Origin: Lactobacillus ultunensis DSM 16047
GTDB taxonomy: Bacteria > Bacillota > Bacilli > Lactobacillales > Lactobacillaceae
Assembly (NCBI RefSeq): GCF_001436305.1
Contig: NZ_AZFO01000004.1
Coordinates: forward strand, 42,065-106,064
DNA: 64,000 nt
Direction of reading: 5' to 3'
A program made the translations under genes and the position numbers. The notes below the pieces were generated by a model that ran no database searches, was not told the DNA's origin, and worked only from the letters and a program-made list of their open reading frames with translations. Of this stretch, positions 7,664-17,017 are shown piece after piece (within the stretch, counting starts at the first letter, position 1; the number at the start of each line of letters is the position of its first letter).

Positions 7664-8989
7664 ATGAAAGAAGAATCATTATTTTCTTTAGCAAATCAAG
7701 ATGAAAATACTCCTTTAGCCGATCGAGTTAGGCCCCAATCCCTTGATGAGTTTGTTGGTCAAAAAGATCTTATTGGCAAAGGAAAAATCTTAAGAGAATT
7801 AATCGAAAAGGATAAAGTACCATCTTTGATTTTATGGGGGCCACCAGGTACGGGAAAAACTACTTTAGCGGAGATTATTGCTAAGCATACCAAAGCCCAT
7901 TTTATTACCTTTAGTGCGGTCACATCATCAATTAAAGATATTCGTAAAATTATGGAGGAAGCTGAATCTAACCGCCAATTTGGTGAAAAAACAATAGTTT
8001 TTATCGATGAAATTCACCGCTTCAATAAAGCTCAACAAGATGCTTTTCTGCCCTTCGTAGAGCAGGGAAGTATTACTTTAATTGGTGCAACTACAGAGAA
8101 TCCATCATTTGAGGTTAATTCTGCTTTATTAAGTCGAGCTAAAGTTTTTGTCTTACACTCCTTGTCTACCGAAGACATTGTGCTTTTACTTAAAAGAGCA
8201 ATTAAGAATCCTAACGGTTTTCCAGGTTTAAATATTAAAATTTCGGATGAAAATTTGCATTTAATTGCAGAATTTGGCAATGGAGATGCTCGTAGTAGTT
8301 TAAATACGCTGGAAATAGCAGTCTTAAACGGTAAAAAGTCTGGTCAAAACGTAGTTGTAGATGAACAGATATTAAAAGAATTAATGAATACCAAGTCTTT
8401 ACGTTACGATAAAAAGGGAGAAGAGCATTATAATCTGATTTCGGCTCTGCATAAGTCTATGCGTAATAGCGATGTAAATGCAGCCGTCTATTGGGTGAAT
8501 CGAATGCTTGATGGGGGAGAAGACCCGCTTTACATTGCTCGACGACTGGTACGATTTGCAAGTGAAGATGTTGGCTTAGCAGATACTAATAGTTTAAATG
8601 TGGCAATTAATACTTTCCAAGCATGTAAATATATTGGGATGCCGGAATGTGGCGTTCATTTAACTGAATGTGTTATTTACTTAGCTTGTACACCTAAATC
8701 TAATTCTGTTTATATAGCTCAGCAAGAGGCAGAAAAGGCAATTAAAAGAACTGGTAATTTACCAGTTCCTTTACAAATTAGAAATCCGACGACAAAATTA
8801 ATGAAAGATTTAAATTATGGTAAAGATTATCAGTATGCCCAAGATGCACCAGATAAGCTAACAAATATGAAAACTTTTCCACCAGAATTGGAGGGGAGCG
8901 AGTTCTATCATCCTAGCAATCAGGGTAATGAGATTCGTTTTAAGAGGCGACTCGAACAAATCAAAGAATGGCATAAGAAAAATGGCTAA
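7664..8989 (+). CDS. rarA: Replication-associated recombination AAA+ ATPase RarA/MgsA
   Basis: A 441-residue AAA+ ATPase of the RarA/MgsA/WRNIP1 family, which acts at stalled replication forks as a tetramer. Walker A is WGPPGTGKTT (about residues 58-67), Walker B is VFIDEIHRFNKAQQDAF (about 110), sensor 1 is IGATTENPSF and sensor 2 is in FGNGDARSSLNTLE. The C-terminal half holds the tetramerisation region (YIARRLVRFASEDVGLAD, then IYLACTPKSNS). Length and order are standard. Monocistronic, between two terminators. Confidence 0.93.
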   Translation: MKEESLFSLANQDENTPLADRVRPQSLDEFVGQKDLIGKGKILRELIEKDKVPSLILWGPPGTGKTTLAEIIAKHTKAHFITFSAVTSSIKDIRKIMEEAESNRQFGEKTIVFIDEIHRFNKAQQDAFLPFVEQGSITLIGATTENPSFEVNSALLSRAKVFVLHSLSTEDIVLLLKRAIKNPNGFPGLNIKISDENLHLIAEFGNGDARSSLNTLEIAVLNGKKSGQNVVVDEQILKELMNTKSLRYDKKGEEHYNLISALHKSMRNSDVNAAVYWVNRMLDGGEDPLYIARRLVRFASEDVGLADTNSLNVAINTFQACKYIGMPECGVHLTECVIYLACTPKSNSVYIAQQEAEKAIKRTGNLPVPLQIRNPTTKLMKDLNYGKDYQYAQDAPDKLTNMKTFPPELEGSEFYHPSNQGNEIRFKRRLEQIKEWHKKNG

Positions 8990-8997
8990 AATAAAAA

Positions 8998-9030
8998 AGC
9001 TTCAATTTTTTTAAAATTGAAGCTCTTTTA
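8998..9030. terminator. Bidirectional terminator between rarA and a small convergent gene
   Basis: A 12-bp perfect stem, AGCTTCAATTTT (8998-9009) with AAAATTGAAGCT (9013-9024), flanked by A-rich sequence on the left and T-rich on the right, so it can serve both strands. Confidence 0.8.
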
Positions 9031-9041
9031 TTTGTTATCGA

Positions 9042-9230
9042 TTACGCATTTGCGGACATGTAGTCATAAAGTTGGTTAACTTCTTCATTGGTGAATTGAC
9101 CATCGCCAGTTTTCATTGCATGGACCTTTTCAACTGATAAATGACTAGCAAAAGCTAAGTCGGTATCATTGACATGGTGCTTTACTTGATAATCAATAAT
9201 TGCATCTGATAATTGTTCTTGCTCATTCAT
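9042..9230 (-). CDS. Small helix-turn-helix-like protein of unknown function
   Basis: A 62-residue soluble, acidic protein starting MNEQEQLSDAIIDYQVKHHV. The middle (DTDLAFASHLSVEKVHAMKTGDG) reads like an HTH of the lambda-repressor type. It resembles a small family I remember only loosely from lactobacilli (LBP_cg2779-like), so I give no function. GGAG lies 8 bases ahead of its ATG. It is a single gene convergent with rarA. Confidence 0.6.
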   Translation of the reverse strand: MNEQEQLSDAIIDYQVKHHVNDTDLAFASHLSVEKVHAMKTGDGQFTNEEVNQLYDYMSANA

Positions 9231-9301
9231 AATAATTTCTCCTTACACTTTAATTTTAATCAAACATGGCGAAAAAATAAAATTTTAAGGGTTTAATTTA
9301 A

Positions 9302-9868
9302 TTAAAATGTTTTCCATTGGTTAAATGGCCAATAGCGGAAGACAACTCGTCCAATTAACGAACTTCGTTTTACAAAGCCGAAGTAACGAGAGTCCTTAGA
9401 TACATCTCTATGGTCACCCATTACGAAATACTCATCTTTAGGTACACGTTCTTTTAAGGTGAAGTTGTTAGTATAAAGCTCACCTAAACGATGATCTCTT
9501 CTTTCATAGCTATTGTTCAAATATGGTTCTGCAATATGCTTGCCATTAATGTATAATTTGTCATTTTTAGAAGTGACCATGTCACCAGGAGTACCAATTA
9601 CACGTTTGATGTAAAGAGCACCTTTTTGATCAGGGGCTTTTAGAATAACAATATCATTTCGCTTAGGAGTGAAATGGCTAACAGCGATCAAACGATCACC
9701 ATTTTCAAAAGTAGGTTGCATTGATGGTCCCGAAACTGTTTCATTTGATAGAAAGAAACTAAAGATAAAATAGTAAATTCCCATCAAGATTGCAAACATG
9801 ATAATGATGTCGAGAACAAATCGGCCTATACTTTCATCATCATTTTTCTTCTTGATATTTTCTGCCAT
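9302..9868 (-). CDS. lepB: Signal peptidase I
   Basis: A 188-residue type I signal peptidase. One membrane segment (about residues 17-39) anchors it, with the catalytic domain outside. Box B SGPSMQPTFENGDR carries the catalytic serine, box D LYIKRVIGTPGD the catalytic lysine, and box E GDHRDVSKDSRYFG the conserved structural motif (His where many have Asn). It cleaves signal peptides of secreted proteins such as the GH25 lysozyme at 52.9 kb. The start is ATG 9868, 7 bases after GGAG; a second ATG at 9874 touches the Shine-Dalgarno site. Confidence 0.93.
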   Translation of the reverse strand: MAENIKKKNDDESIGRFVLDIIIMFAILMGIYYFIFSFFLSNETVSGPSMQPTFENGDRLIAVSHFTPKRNDIVILKAPDQKGALYIKRVIGTPGDMVTSKNDKLYINGKHIAEPYLNNSYERRDHRLGELYTNNFTLKERVPKDEYFVMGDHRDVSKDSRYFGFVKRSSLIGRVVFRYWPFNQWKTF

Positions 9869-9950
9869 AAACATTCTCCTTTTCTTGCTGTTCTTATTAT
9901 AACTGATTTCTGGTGGTTTGCATGGTAAAATCATTAGTAAGGTAAGAGAT

Positions 9951-10703
9951 ATGACTAAATTTTTAGAAAAAGTAAACAAATTAGACCAAGAAATCAATTA
10001 TTCTTTAATTCATGAGCAGGTTGAAGCAATGGAACAAGTAGACCATTATGTAAGTCGAGGAAAACCTTTGCTGGTAGCTCCGCAAAGAATTGGTTTAATG
10101 CCAGATGAATTTGAAGATATATTGACAGATATAGGTCAAAATAAGAGAAAACAATTGACAGATATTAATAATTTATTTAATAATTTCCGGCAATATTTAT
10201 CTTTAAAATATGGTATTTGGTCAATAGCCAATTTACAAACTGCTAAGCTAATTAAAAAAGAATTGAATGTGAATACTGCTTTGGAGATTATGGCCGGAAA
10301 TGCTTATTGGTCAAAGGCTTTAGAAGAATCTGGCATTCAAACAATTAGTACCGATTCACTAGAGTGGGCTAAGACGTCTAAAACAGGTTCAATACAATTT
10401 CATCCGGTAATCAATCTTTCTGCAGATCAGGCCATAAAAAAATACAATCAGGTTGATTTGATTTTGTGTTCTTGGTCACCGAATTTTGGAAAAAGTGATA
10501 TAGACACTGTTAAATCATGGCAGAAGTACAATAAAGATAGTCATTTGCTTTTTATCGGCGAACGGAATGGTGCAACTAATTCACCCGAATTTTGGGATCA
10601 TCACTGGTTTAAGAAAACACCTGCTTTAATGTCTATTAATCATTCTTTTCAAAGTTTTGATTTTATTGATGAACGGATTTTTGAGATAAACAATGAATTT
10701 TAA
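9951..10703 (+). CDS. SAM-dependent methyltransferase-like protein, unknown substrate
   Basis: A 250-residue soluble protein. The stretch ALEIMAGNAYWSKALEESG (about residues 109-127) fits SAM motif I with the glycine-containing loop, followed by TISTDSLEW as an acidic motif II and VDLILCSWSP as motif IV, so a Rossmann methyltransferase fold is likely. I cannot name a substrate. The start is ATG 9951 after AAGG; a TTG at 9918 in frame has no ribosome site. It overlaps the next gene by 11 bases and starts 82 bases from divergent lepB. Confidence 0.6.
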   Translation: MTKFLEKVNKLDQEINYSLIHEQVEAMEQVDHYVSRGKPLLVAPQRIGLMPDEFEDILTDIGQNKRKQLTDINNLFNNFRQYLSLKYGIWSIANLQTAKLIKKELNVNTALEIMAGNAYWSKALEESGIQTISTDSLEWAKTSKTGSIQFHPVINLSADQAIKKYNQVDLILCSWSPNFGKSDIDTVKSWQKYNKDSHLLFIGERNGATNSPEFWDHHWFKKTPALMSINHSFQSFDFIDERIFEINNEF

Positions 10704-11670
10704 AAAGATATTTTTACTTTTAATACCGCTTTTAACATTTTTATGCATAGGTACAATGCTTTCTAATATTGAATCAGGTTATGCAGATGAATTGTTAGAA
10801 GCTCATGGCTTAACTAATAATACACGCTATTTTCGAACGGATAGTGATGAAAGTGTTAGTTCATTTTTACGCTATTTAGATAAGAATTATAAGCATCATC
10901 AAATCCAATTGCATCTGGACAGTAATTATGAAAAAGATCAGGTTCTAGTATGGGCAAATCATTCTGTTAAAAGTTTGCCAACAGAAAGTGGTCGCTATTT
11001 TTCTCCAGATGATTTTAAGGGAACCATATCTTTTGCAGTATTAGGACCAGCTACCAAAACGAATTTATTAGATGTGCAAAATAATAAATATGTTATTCTT
11101 GGACAGCATTATTATTCAGTAATTGGTGAGTTTAAAGATTATCCGCAAGTAGAAATGAATAAATATTACTTGAGTACAGGTATTGATCAACCAACTGCTA
11201 AAGATCAACTGAAAAACTACCGAATTGTCGTTGATGGTGCGCCAAATGTGATTAGTAGAATAGCTAAACATTACAATGCTAAACTCCATATTCCATCATT
11301 TGTTCAAGAACACCACCGTGATCGTTTATCTATATTACCAGACTTACTTCTGATGTTAGCAGCTTTAGTTGTTGGTATTGTGGGTAATCTGTTGTTAGCT
11401 ACAATAATTAAGCGACAAGCTAAATTAACACATCTTCACGGTGATTTATTACGTAACTGGGTAATTAATCGTAGCGTACGTTTATTCATGATAGAAGGCG
11501 TTTTTGCTATTGCTGTCTATTTCTTCCTACGTTGGCACGCTTTTTACTCAACTTATAGTTCATTGAGGATCAGTTTGTTGGCATCGTGGATTATCTATAT
11601 AGTTGCATTCTGCATAATGCTTCGTTATCTGGTAAGAAAGGATAGAAAAGTTGCTAGAATTACCAAATAG
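10693..11670 (+). CDS. Membrane protein with FtsX-like topology, unknown function
   Basis: A 325-residue protein with one N-terminal membrane segment (about residues 5-22), a large extracellular domain of about 180 residues, and three membrane segments in the C-terminal third (about 213-235, 262-280, 288-310). The domain contains GRYFSPDDFKG and ISFAVLGP, reminiscent of the periplasmic core of MacB/FtsX-type permeases, and the 1+3 topology agrees. No ABC ATPase lies beside it, so this is only a resemblance. It overlaps both neighbours, so it is in one operon with the methyltransferase-like gene and the rRNA methyltransferase. Confidence 0.6.
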   Translation: MNFKKIFLLLIPLLTFLCIGTMLSNIESGYADELLEAHGLTNNTRYFRTDSDESVSSFLRYLDKNYKHHQIQLHLDSNYEKDQVLVWANHSVKSLPTESGRYFSPDDFKGTISFAVLGPATKTNLLDVQNNKYVILGQHYYSVIGEFKDYPQVEMNKYYLSTGIDQPTAKDQLKNYRIVVDGAPNVISRIAKHYNAKLHIPSFVQEHHRDRLSILPDLLLMLAALVVGIVGNLLLATIIKRQAKLTHLHGDLLRNWVINRSVRLFMIEGVFAIAVYFFLRWHAFYSTYSSLRISLLASWIIYIVAFCIMLRYLVRKDRKVARITK

Positions 11671-13030
11671 TTTTAAAGAAAAATATATTGAATTGTTAGG
11701 AGAAAAAACTGCAGATCAGCTTTTTAAAGCTATGAATCAAGATAGCAAAAAGGCATTCAGGGTTAATACTTTGAAGAATCAAGTTAAGATTTCCTACAGT
11801 TTGGCTAAACCTGTTCCAGAGATAAATCATGCATATTATGGTGAAATCAGCGGTGAAGATCCCGAATGGGTGGCTGGCTATGTTTATTCACAAGACCCTG
11901 CAGCTATGTTTCCTGCGGCTATCAGTGGCGTTAAACCGGGAGACAGAGTACTTGATCTGTGTGCTGCTCCAGGTGGTAAGACTACTGCACTAGGTGAACA
12001 ATTAAAGAATAAGGGACTGTTAGTAGCTAATGAAATTTCGTCAACTCGAGCAAAGATATTACGTGAAAATATTGAACGTTGGGGTATTAGTAATGCATTA
12101 ATTATAAACGAAAGTCCAGAAAAATTGACGCCCGTTTTTCCAGACTATTTTGACATAATTTTAGTCGATGCGCCTTGTAGTGGAGAAGGAATGTTTAGAA
12201 AAAATCCAGAGGCTATTGATTATTGGTCTCAAGATTATGTATTAGTTTGTCAAAAGCGTCAAGAAACAATTCTTAACGAAGCAGTCAAGATGCTTAAACC
12301 GGGTGGTCGTTTAGTTTATTCAACCTGTACTTTTTCTCCAGAAGAAGATGAGAAAATAGTCGAATGGTTGATAAATGAATATGGTTTTTCTATTTTGGAT
12401 ACCCATATTAAGAACGATCACATTAGTGTTGGTCGTCCAAAGTGGGCCAATGATGATCAAAATTTGAAAAAGACTTTACGATTTTGGCCACAAGATGGAA
12501 TAGGTGAAGGTCAATTTGTGGCAGTTTTACAGAAGCCGGGAGAAACTCAAGAATTGGTTAAAAAAAGTAAACGTAAAAAGAAAAAGCAACTAGCCTTACG
12601 TTTAACTAAAAATGATCAAGAATATGTAGCTCAATTATTGGATAAATTTAATTTACCTGAATGTTTGAATGATTGGCGCAAAAAAGTATTAGTTAGAAAT
12701 GATCATGTTTTTGTACCTGCTGTTAGTTTACCGGAAAGGGTAAATTTACATGTTTTGAATAATGGCGTTGAGCTTGGCATATTAAAAAAGAAAAGATTTG
12801 AGCCGGGGCATCAGTTAGCCGAAGTGCTAGGTCAGGTTAACCAAGATCGAGTAATTGATTTATTAACTTCAGAAGTATATCAAGAATATCTTCATGGTGA
12901 AACAGTTAAAGTACAAAGTGATTTACGTGGATTTGTACTTGTCAGTTATCAAAAGATGATTTTTAGTTTTGGTAAAATTGCTGGCAATCAGGTATTAAAG
13001 AATTTTTATCCAAAGGGTTTAAGAAAATGA
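11651..13030 (+). CDS. RsmF/NOP2-type rRNA cytosine-C5 methyltransferase
   Basis: A 459-residue RsmB/NOP2-family RNA (cytosine-5) methyltransferase. The SAM motif is DLCAAPGGKTT (about residue 103), motif IV VDAPCSGEGMF carries the releasing cysteine, and motif VI STCTFSPEEDE the nucleophilic cysteine. The C-terminal 150 residues fit the PUA-like tail of the RsmF/YebU branch. It modifies 16S or 23S rRNA; the exact base is not decidable here. The start is TTG 11651 behind AAAGGA, overlapping the previous gene by 20 bases; the stop overlaps the next start (ATGA). Confidence 0.88.
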   Translation: MLELPNSFKEKYIELLGEKTADQLFKAMNQDSKKAFRVNTLKNQVKISYSLAKPVPEINHAYYGEISGEDPEWVAGYVYSQDPAAMFPAAISGVKPGDRVLDLCAAPGGKTTALGEQLKNKGLLVANEISSTRAKILRENIERWGISNALIINESPEKLTPVFPDYFDIILVDAPCSGEGMFRKNPEAIDYWSQDYVLVCQKRQETILNEAVKMLKPGGRLVYSTCTFSPEEDEKIVEWLINEYGFSILDTHIKNDHISVGRPKWANDDQNLKKTLRFWPQDGIGEGQFVAVLQKPGETQELVKKSKRKKKKQLALRLTKNDQEYVAQLLDKFNLPECLNDWRKKVLVRNDHVFVPAVSLPERVNLHVLNNGVELGILKKKRFEPGHQLAEVLGQVNQDRVIDLLTSEVYQEYLHGETVKVQSDLRGFVLVSYQKMIFSFGKIAGNQVLKNFYPKGLRK

Positions 13031-13818
13031 TTAAGTTAATTGCGACAGACATGGATGGAACATGGCTGAATGATCAGAAAGATTATGATCACGCATTGTT
13101 TGCTCGTGAATTTAAAGAAATGCAGGAGCGCAATATTGAATTTGTAGTAGCAAGTGGTAATCAACATGCCAACTTATTAACTCGTTTTCCTGGAATTGAA
13201 GATAAGATCTATTTTGTGGCTGAAAATGGTGCTTTAGTAGCCAAAGGAAAACAAATCTTGCATGTTGATTCTTTAAGTGATGAGCTGTATCACACTTTAC
13301 TTAAAATTGCGGCTGAATATCCTTATCCTGTAATTGTAATGGGCTTAGTAAGTGCCTATGTCTTAAGTAGTAATTCTTCGGCCTATGTACAAGAAATGCG
13401 TAAATATGTTGAGCATTTGGAAGTGGTAGATTCTTTTAATGAGGTTCACGACAATATTTTTAAACTCAGTTTAAATGTGCCAGTAAATAAGATGCCACAA
13501 GTTCTAACAGAATTGAAGCAAAAATATCCAGAAATTGGTTTTGTTTCAGGAGCGGCAGATTCAATTGATATGCAGACCAAAGGCATGAACAAGGCAGTTG
13601 GATTAAAATATTTAGGTCAAAAATTAGGAATAAAACCTAGTGAAATGATTGCCTTTGGTGATAGTGGTAATGATGTGGGAATGTTAAACTATGTTGGTCG
13701 TAGCTTTGCTACGAGTACAGCTCTTAAAGAGGCGAAAAGAGCAGCTGATCAAATTATAGGTTCTTGTAATGAGAGTGCTGTTCAAAAAGAAATTCTTAAA
13801 TTATTAAATATTAATTGA
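13027..13818 (+). CDS. Cof-type HAD phosphatase
   Basis: A 263-residue HAD-superfamily hydrolase of the Cof/IIB class. Motif I is ATDMDGTWLND (nucleophile and acid Asp, residues 8 and 10), motif II VVASGNQ, motif III a lysine in the MNKAVGLKYL segment, and motif IV FGDSGNDVGML (Mg ligands). These enzymes dephosphorylate sugar phosphates or cofactors such as pyridoxal phosphate; the substrate is not predictable. Translationally coupled to the rRNA methyltransferase and last in the operon. Confidence 0.9.
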   Translation: MIKLIATDMDGTWLNDQKDYDHALFAREFKEMQERNIEFVVASGNQHANLLTRFPGIEDKIYFVAENGALVAKGKQILHVDSLSDELYHTLLKIAAEYPYPVIVMGLVSAYVLSSNSSAYVQEMRKYVEHLEVVDSFNEVHDNIFKLSLNVPVNKMPQVLTELKQKYPEIGFVSGAADSIDMQTKGMNKAVGLKYLGQKLGIKPSEMIAFGDSGNDVGMLNYVGRSFATSTALKEAKRAADQIIGSCNESAVQKEILKLLNIN

Positions 13819-13859
13819 AATATTGATGATTATGTTAAGTGAAAATGAACGATAATAAA

Positions 13860-13886
13860 AAACACACTTTGAAAGTGTGCTTTTTA
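13860..13886. terminator. Bidirectional terminator between the HAD gene and fni
   Basis: CACACTT and AAGTGTG in a short hairpin (13863-13879) flanked by A-run and T-run, serving the two convergent operons. Confidence 0.75.
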
Positions 13887-13887
13887 T

Positions 13888-14907
13888 TTATCGTATTAAT
13901 TGATTGATTTGAGTTTTAAGTGGTAAATCATAGTATTTTGGGATTGAAGGGAGGGATGCTAAATCTTTTTTGCCATAAATAGCAATTAGAGCTGCAAGTT
14001 GTTTTTTCCAACTGGCAATTAAGTTTTCAAGTCCATCAATACCGTTTTGATTGAATTCTTGTAAAAATACATTTGATATACCAATATATTGTCCGCTCAA
14101 AGTCAGACCTTTTAAAATATCTAAAGGATTACGGACACCGCCAGATACAATAAAGTTTACCTGTTCTTTTTTCGCCATCAGGGCCGAAATAACTGTGGGC
14201 AGGCCAATATCTTCAAGATAAGAGACATCATTTTTGTTACGAGCATTTTCGATCTGGGCAAAATTAGTACCGCCACTTCCAGCAATGTCAAAATACTGAA
14301 TGCCTTCATTTTTTAAAATGTGAATCGTATTTTGATCAAGACCAAAACCAACTTCTTTAATGATAATTGGAATATTTACTTGATTACAGATCTCTTTAAT
14401 ATTATCTAACCAATGAAAGTCACGATCGCCTTCAGGCATTGCAATTTCTTGAACCGTATTCAGGTGTATTTGCAAGGCATCCGCATTAAGCTCTTGAATG
14501 ATCTTATGAATAGCTTTTACAGGTGTTTCTGGATTGACATTAACGATCAAAATACCGTCCGGATTTTTGCTTCTAGCTACGTAAAAGCTGTCAAGCTGAT
14601 CATCTTCTTTAGCTAAGATGCTAGCTGAACCTAAAGCTAAGGCGATTTTTTCTTTTGCGGCAACTTTGCCTAAGGCCTGATTAACTATTTTGGATTTGGG
14701 TGAACCACCAGTCATAGCATTGATAAAAAAAGGCGCAGAAACGCTTTTATTGAACATTTCTGTTGTCAAAATTGTTGGATCAACATTTGTCTCTGGTAGG
14801 GCAGGGCGCAATAAATGAAGTTGATCAAAACTGTTATATTTTTGTTTATTAAAAAACATCTGAGCTAGTTTCAGATGTTCTTCCTTTCTTTCGGATCTAA
14901 TTGACAT
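13888..14907 (-). CDS. fni: Isopentenyl-diphosphate delta-isomerase, type 2 (FMN-dependent)
   Basis: A 339-residue type 2 IPP isomerase, which interconverts IPP and DMAPP with reduced FMN. Visible marks are the N-terminal RKEEHLKLA, the FMN/phosphate region FINAMTGGS, the glycine-rich DIAGSGGTNF (about residue 205) and VSGGVRNPLDI (about 257). It closes the mevalonate operon. ATG 14907 lies 5 bases after GGAGAAAGG; the in-frame GTG at 14922 sits upstream of that site and overlaps the mvaK2 stop. Confidence 0.93.
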   Translation of the reverse strand: MSIRSERKEEHLKLAQMFFNKQKYNSFDQLHLLRPALPETNVDPTILTTEMFNKSVSAPFFINAMTGGSPKSKIVNQALGKVAAKEKIALALGSASILAKEDDQLDSFYVARSKNPDGILIVNVNPETPVKAIHKIIQELNADALQIHLNTVQEIAMPEGDRDFHWLDNIKEICNQVNIPIIIKEVGFGLDQNTIHILKNEGIQYFDIAGSGGTNFAQIENARNKNDVSYLEDIGLPTVISALMAKKEQVNFIVSGGVRNPLDILKGLTLSGQYIGISNVFLQEFNQNGIDGLENLIASWKKQLAALIAIYGKKDLASLPSIPKYYDLPLKTQINQLIR

Positions 14908-14921
14908 ATAGCCTTTCTCCA

Positions 14922-16004
14922 CTAATGTGCAAGGGTAATTTGGTGAACTTTAAAATTCAATGGCAAGATACCATTATGACGCCATTCGTTTTCAAGTGCT
15001 GCTACATCAGTATTAGAATCAGTAATTACAATTCCACAGTCACCATTTCCTGCACCTGAAGTTTTAGCAGCTCCACCAAAGTTTTCAGCAATATTAATTA
15101 AGCGTGTTAAACGTGGAATTTCAATAGCTATTTGATTAATTTGAGCAAAGTGTTGTAATAATTTACGATTTGCTCGAATCTGCTTTTTAATAATAGAAAT
15201 ATCATTAGCTTCGAAACCATCAATCATCTTTAATACGCAGGCTCTAGAAGCGGCTAAAAAGTTTTTATATTCCATATTTAAAGCAGCTTTATTAGCATTG
15301 GTTTCGTCAACTAGGCGAGAGGTAGAAGCCGGTTTTTGGCTCCAGCCAATCATTAATTTCATATCTTTAGGCGGGGTTAATAATTCAATTTTAAGGCCAG
15401 GCCAAGCTTCGTTAACAACTTCTGATAAAGTTTTAGTACTTAATTCGTGTTTAAGCCAATCTTTTTCAAAAGTTTGATATGCTAGCCAACCGCCATAAAC
15501 ACTGGCTGCTATATCACCTGCGGAGCCGTTTCCTTGCACTGAATAGTGAGAAATAGCTGAAAGCTTGTAAACTAACTCATTACTCATTTTTACACCATAA
15601 AAGTGTAAGATTGCTTTAACAGTAGCAACAGTCACAGCCGCACTTGAGCCTAAACCATATTTTTTACCATCTGCCGAATCAAGATCGGAATTTACATGCA
15701 AATCATATACTTTCATCTTGATATTTTGTTCAAGACAATATTGTTCTGTAAATGAAATTGCGGATAAAATATATTCAAATGGGTTGTCACGATTATCAAT
15801 TACCATCTTGGAACCTTGACGGACCCAATGAATTGAATCTTGTGAATATTGTTTTGAGTGAATCAAGCCCGTAGAAGTCTTGCTCTTAGTAATTGACACA
15901 CGTACAAACTGGTTGACTGCAACTAAAACAGCAGGACAATCTTGCTCTAAAACCGCATATTCTCCAGCAATATATAATTTTCCGGGTGCTTTTTCTGTTA
16001 TCAA
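14922..16004 (-). CDS. mvaK2: Phosphomevalonate kinase
   Basis: A 360-residue GHMP kinase that turns 5-phosphomevalonate into 5-diphosphomevalonate. The N-terminal motif is KAPGKLYIAGEYAVLE, the ATP-binding GHMP motif KKYGLGSSAAVTVA (about residue 107), and the C-terminal motif GGAAKTSGAGNGDCGI. This combination separates it from the other two GHMP genes in the operon. The start is TTG 16004 behind GAGGA with 10 bases between. It sits between mvaD and fni. Confidence 0.93.
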   Translation of the reverse strand: MITEKAPGKLYIAGEYAVLEQDCPAVLVAVNQFVRVSITKSKTSTGLIHSKQYSQDSIHWVRQGSKMVIDNRDNPFEYILSAISFTEQYCLEQNIKMKVYDLHVNSDLDSADGKKYGLGSSAAVTVATVKAILHFYGVKMSNELVYKLSAISHYSVQGNGSAGDIAASVYGGWLAYQTFEKDWLKHELSTKTLSEVVNEAWPGLKIELLTPPKDMKLMIGWSQKPASTSRLVDETNANKAALNMEYKNFLAASRACVLKMIDGFEANDISIIKKQIRANRKLLQHFAQINQIAIEIPRLTRLINIAENFGGAAKTSGAGNGDCGIVITDSNTDVAALENEWRHNGILPLNFKVHQITLAH

Positions 16005-16045
16005 AAGAACTAAATCCTCGAATCTAATTAACTTTCTATTACAAC

Positions 16046-17008
16046 TTAGTCCAGATAAGTAATGCCAGGACCAAAACTTGCATCCACTATATTAACACTA
16101 TTAAATATTCTCTCAAAGCGTTCTTTAATTTCTTTGCTATTTCTTAATTGACAAAGTACTTTGATATTTGGACCAGCATCAATAGTGTAATAACACTCAA
16201 TTCCTTCATTACGAAGCTGTTCAATCAACTTAATAGCTCGCAGAGTGTTGGGCTCGAAATAGGTGAATTCTGGTTGGGCTGTCAAGTTAATGGCATGCAT
16301 TTCATTTGCGTTAAGTTCTGCTAGTTTGCCTAAGGCAGTGAAGTCATTTTTTTTAATAGCAGCAATCATTTGCTTCATTTCTAAATCATTACGTTTGATC
16401 CATGGTTCAAAAAAAGGAGATGATTGGGCATCCTTCATTCCTCGTGTAGAGGAGATCTTTTTTTGTTTAGTATTTAGCTCGATTGCTAATAGGTGTAGAT
16501 CCATCTTAGGCTCTTCAACTAATGCATATGCATAAGAACTCTCGTCAGATTCACCTTTTTGCCAAATTGCAAAACCACCAAAAATAGAACGGCAGGCTGA
16601 TCCAGATCCCATTCTTGCTAAACGAGAAAGTTCTGTTTTGTCTACTGAGATATTGTAATATTTACAAAAAGCAGCTGCCAAAGCTGCAAAAGCAGAACTC
16701 GAAGAAGCTAAACCAGCTGAAGTAGGAACGTGATTAGTCGATTTGATAATCAAATTGTCGTGACAATCAAATTTTCTTTTTAGAAGATCAAGATATGAAA
16801 AAACTCTTTTGCTATTAGTTTCATCTTGTTTTTTATTATTTAGATAAAATTGATTTTCACCATTAGTTTTTTCTATAGAAGTATCAGTGTAGAAAGCATC
16901 GAGTGTCATTGAAAGACTAGACATTAAAGGTAGTCTTAGCTTGGGATCTTTTTTACCCCAATATTTAATTAGAGCAATATTAGTATGGGCACGTACCGTT
17001 TTATTCAT
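16046..17008 (-). CDS. mvaD: Diphosphomevalonate decarboxylase
   Basis: A 320-residue GHMP-fold decarboxylase making IPP from diphosphomevalonate. Signature segments: AHTNIALIKYWGKKD at the N-terminus, NHVPTSAGLASSSSAFAALA (phosphate loop, about residues 91-110), GSGSACRSIFGGF with the active-site arginine and serine, and TIDAGPN with the catalytic aspartate. The start is ATG 17008, 6 bases after AGGAG; a TTG at 17014 lies upstream in frame but is too close to the site. Confidence 0.94.
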   Translation of the reverse strand: MNKTVRAHTNIALIKYWGKKDPKLRLPLMSSLSMTLDAFYTDTSIEKTNGENQFYLNNKKQDETNSKRVFSYLDLLKRKFDCHDNLIIKSTNHVPTSAGLASSSSAFAALAAAFCKYYNISVDKTELSRLARMGSGSACRSIFGGFAIWQKGESDESSYAYALVEEPKMDLHLLAIELNTKQKKISSTRGMKDAQSSPFFEPWIKRNDLEMKQMIAAIKKNDFTALGKLAELNANEMHAINLTAQPEFTYFEPNTLRAIKLIEQLRNEGIECYYTIDAGPNIKVLCQLRNSKEIKERFERIFNSVNIVDASFGPGITYLD

Positions 17009-17017
17009 TTTCAACTC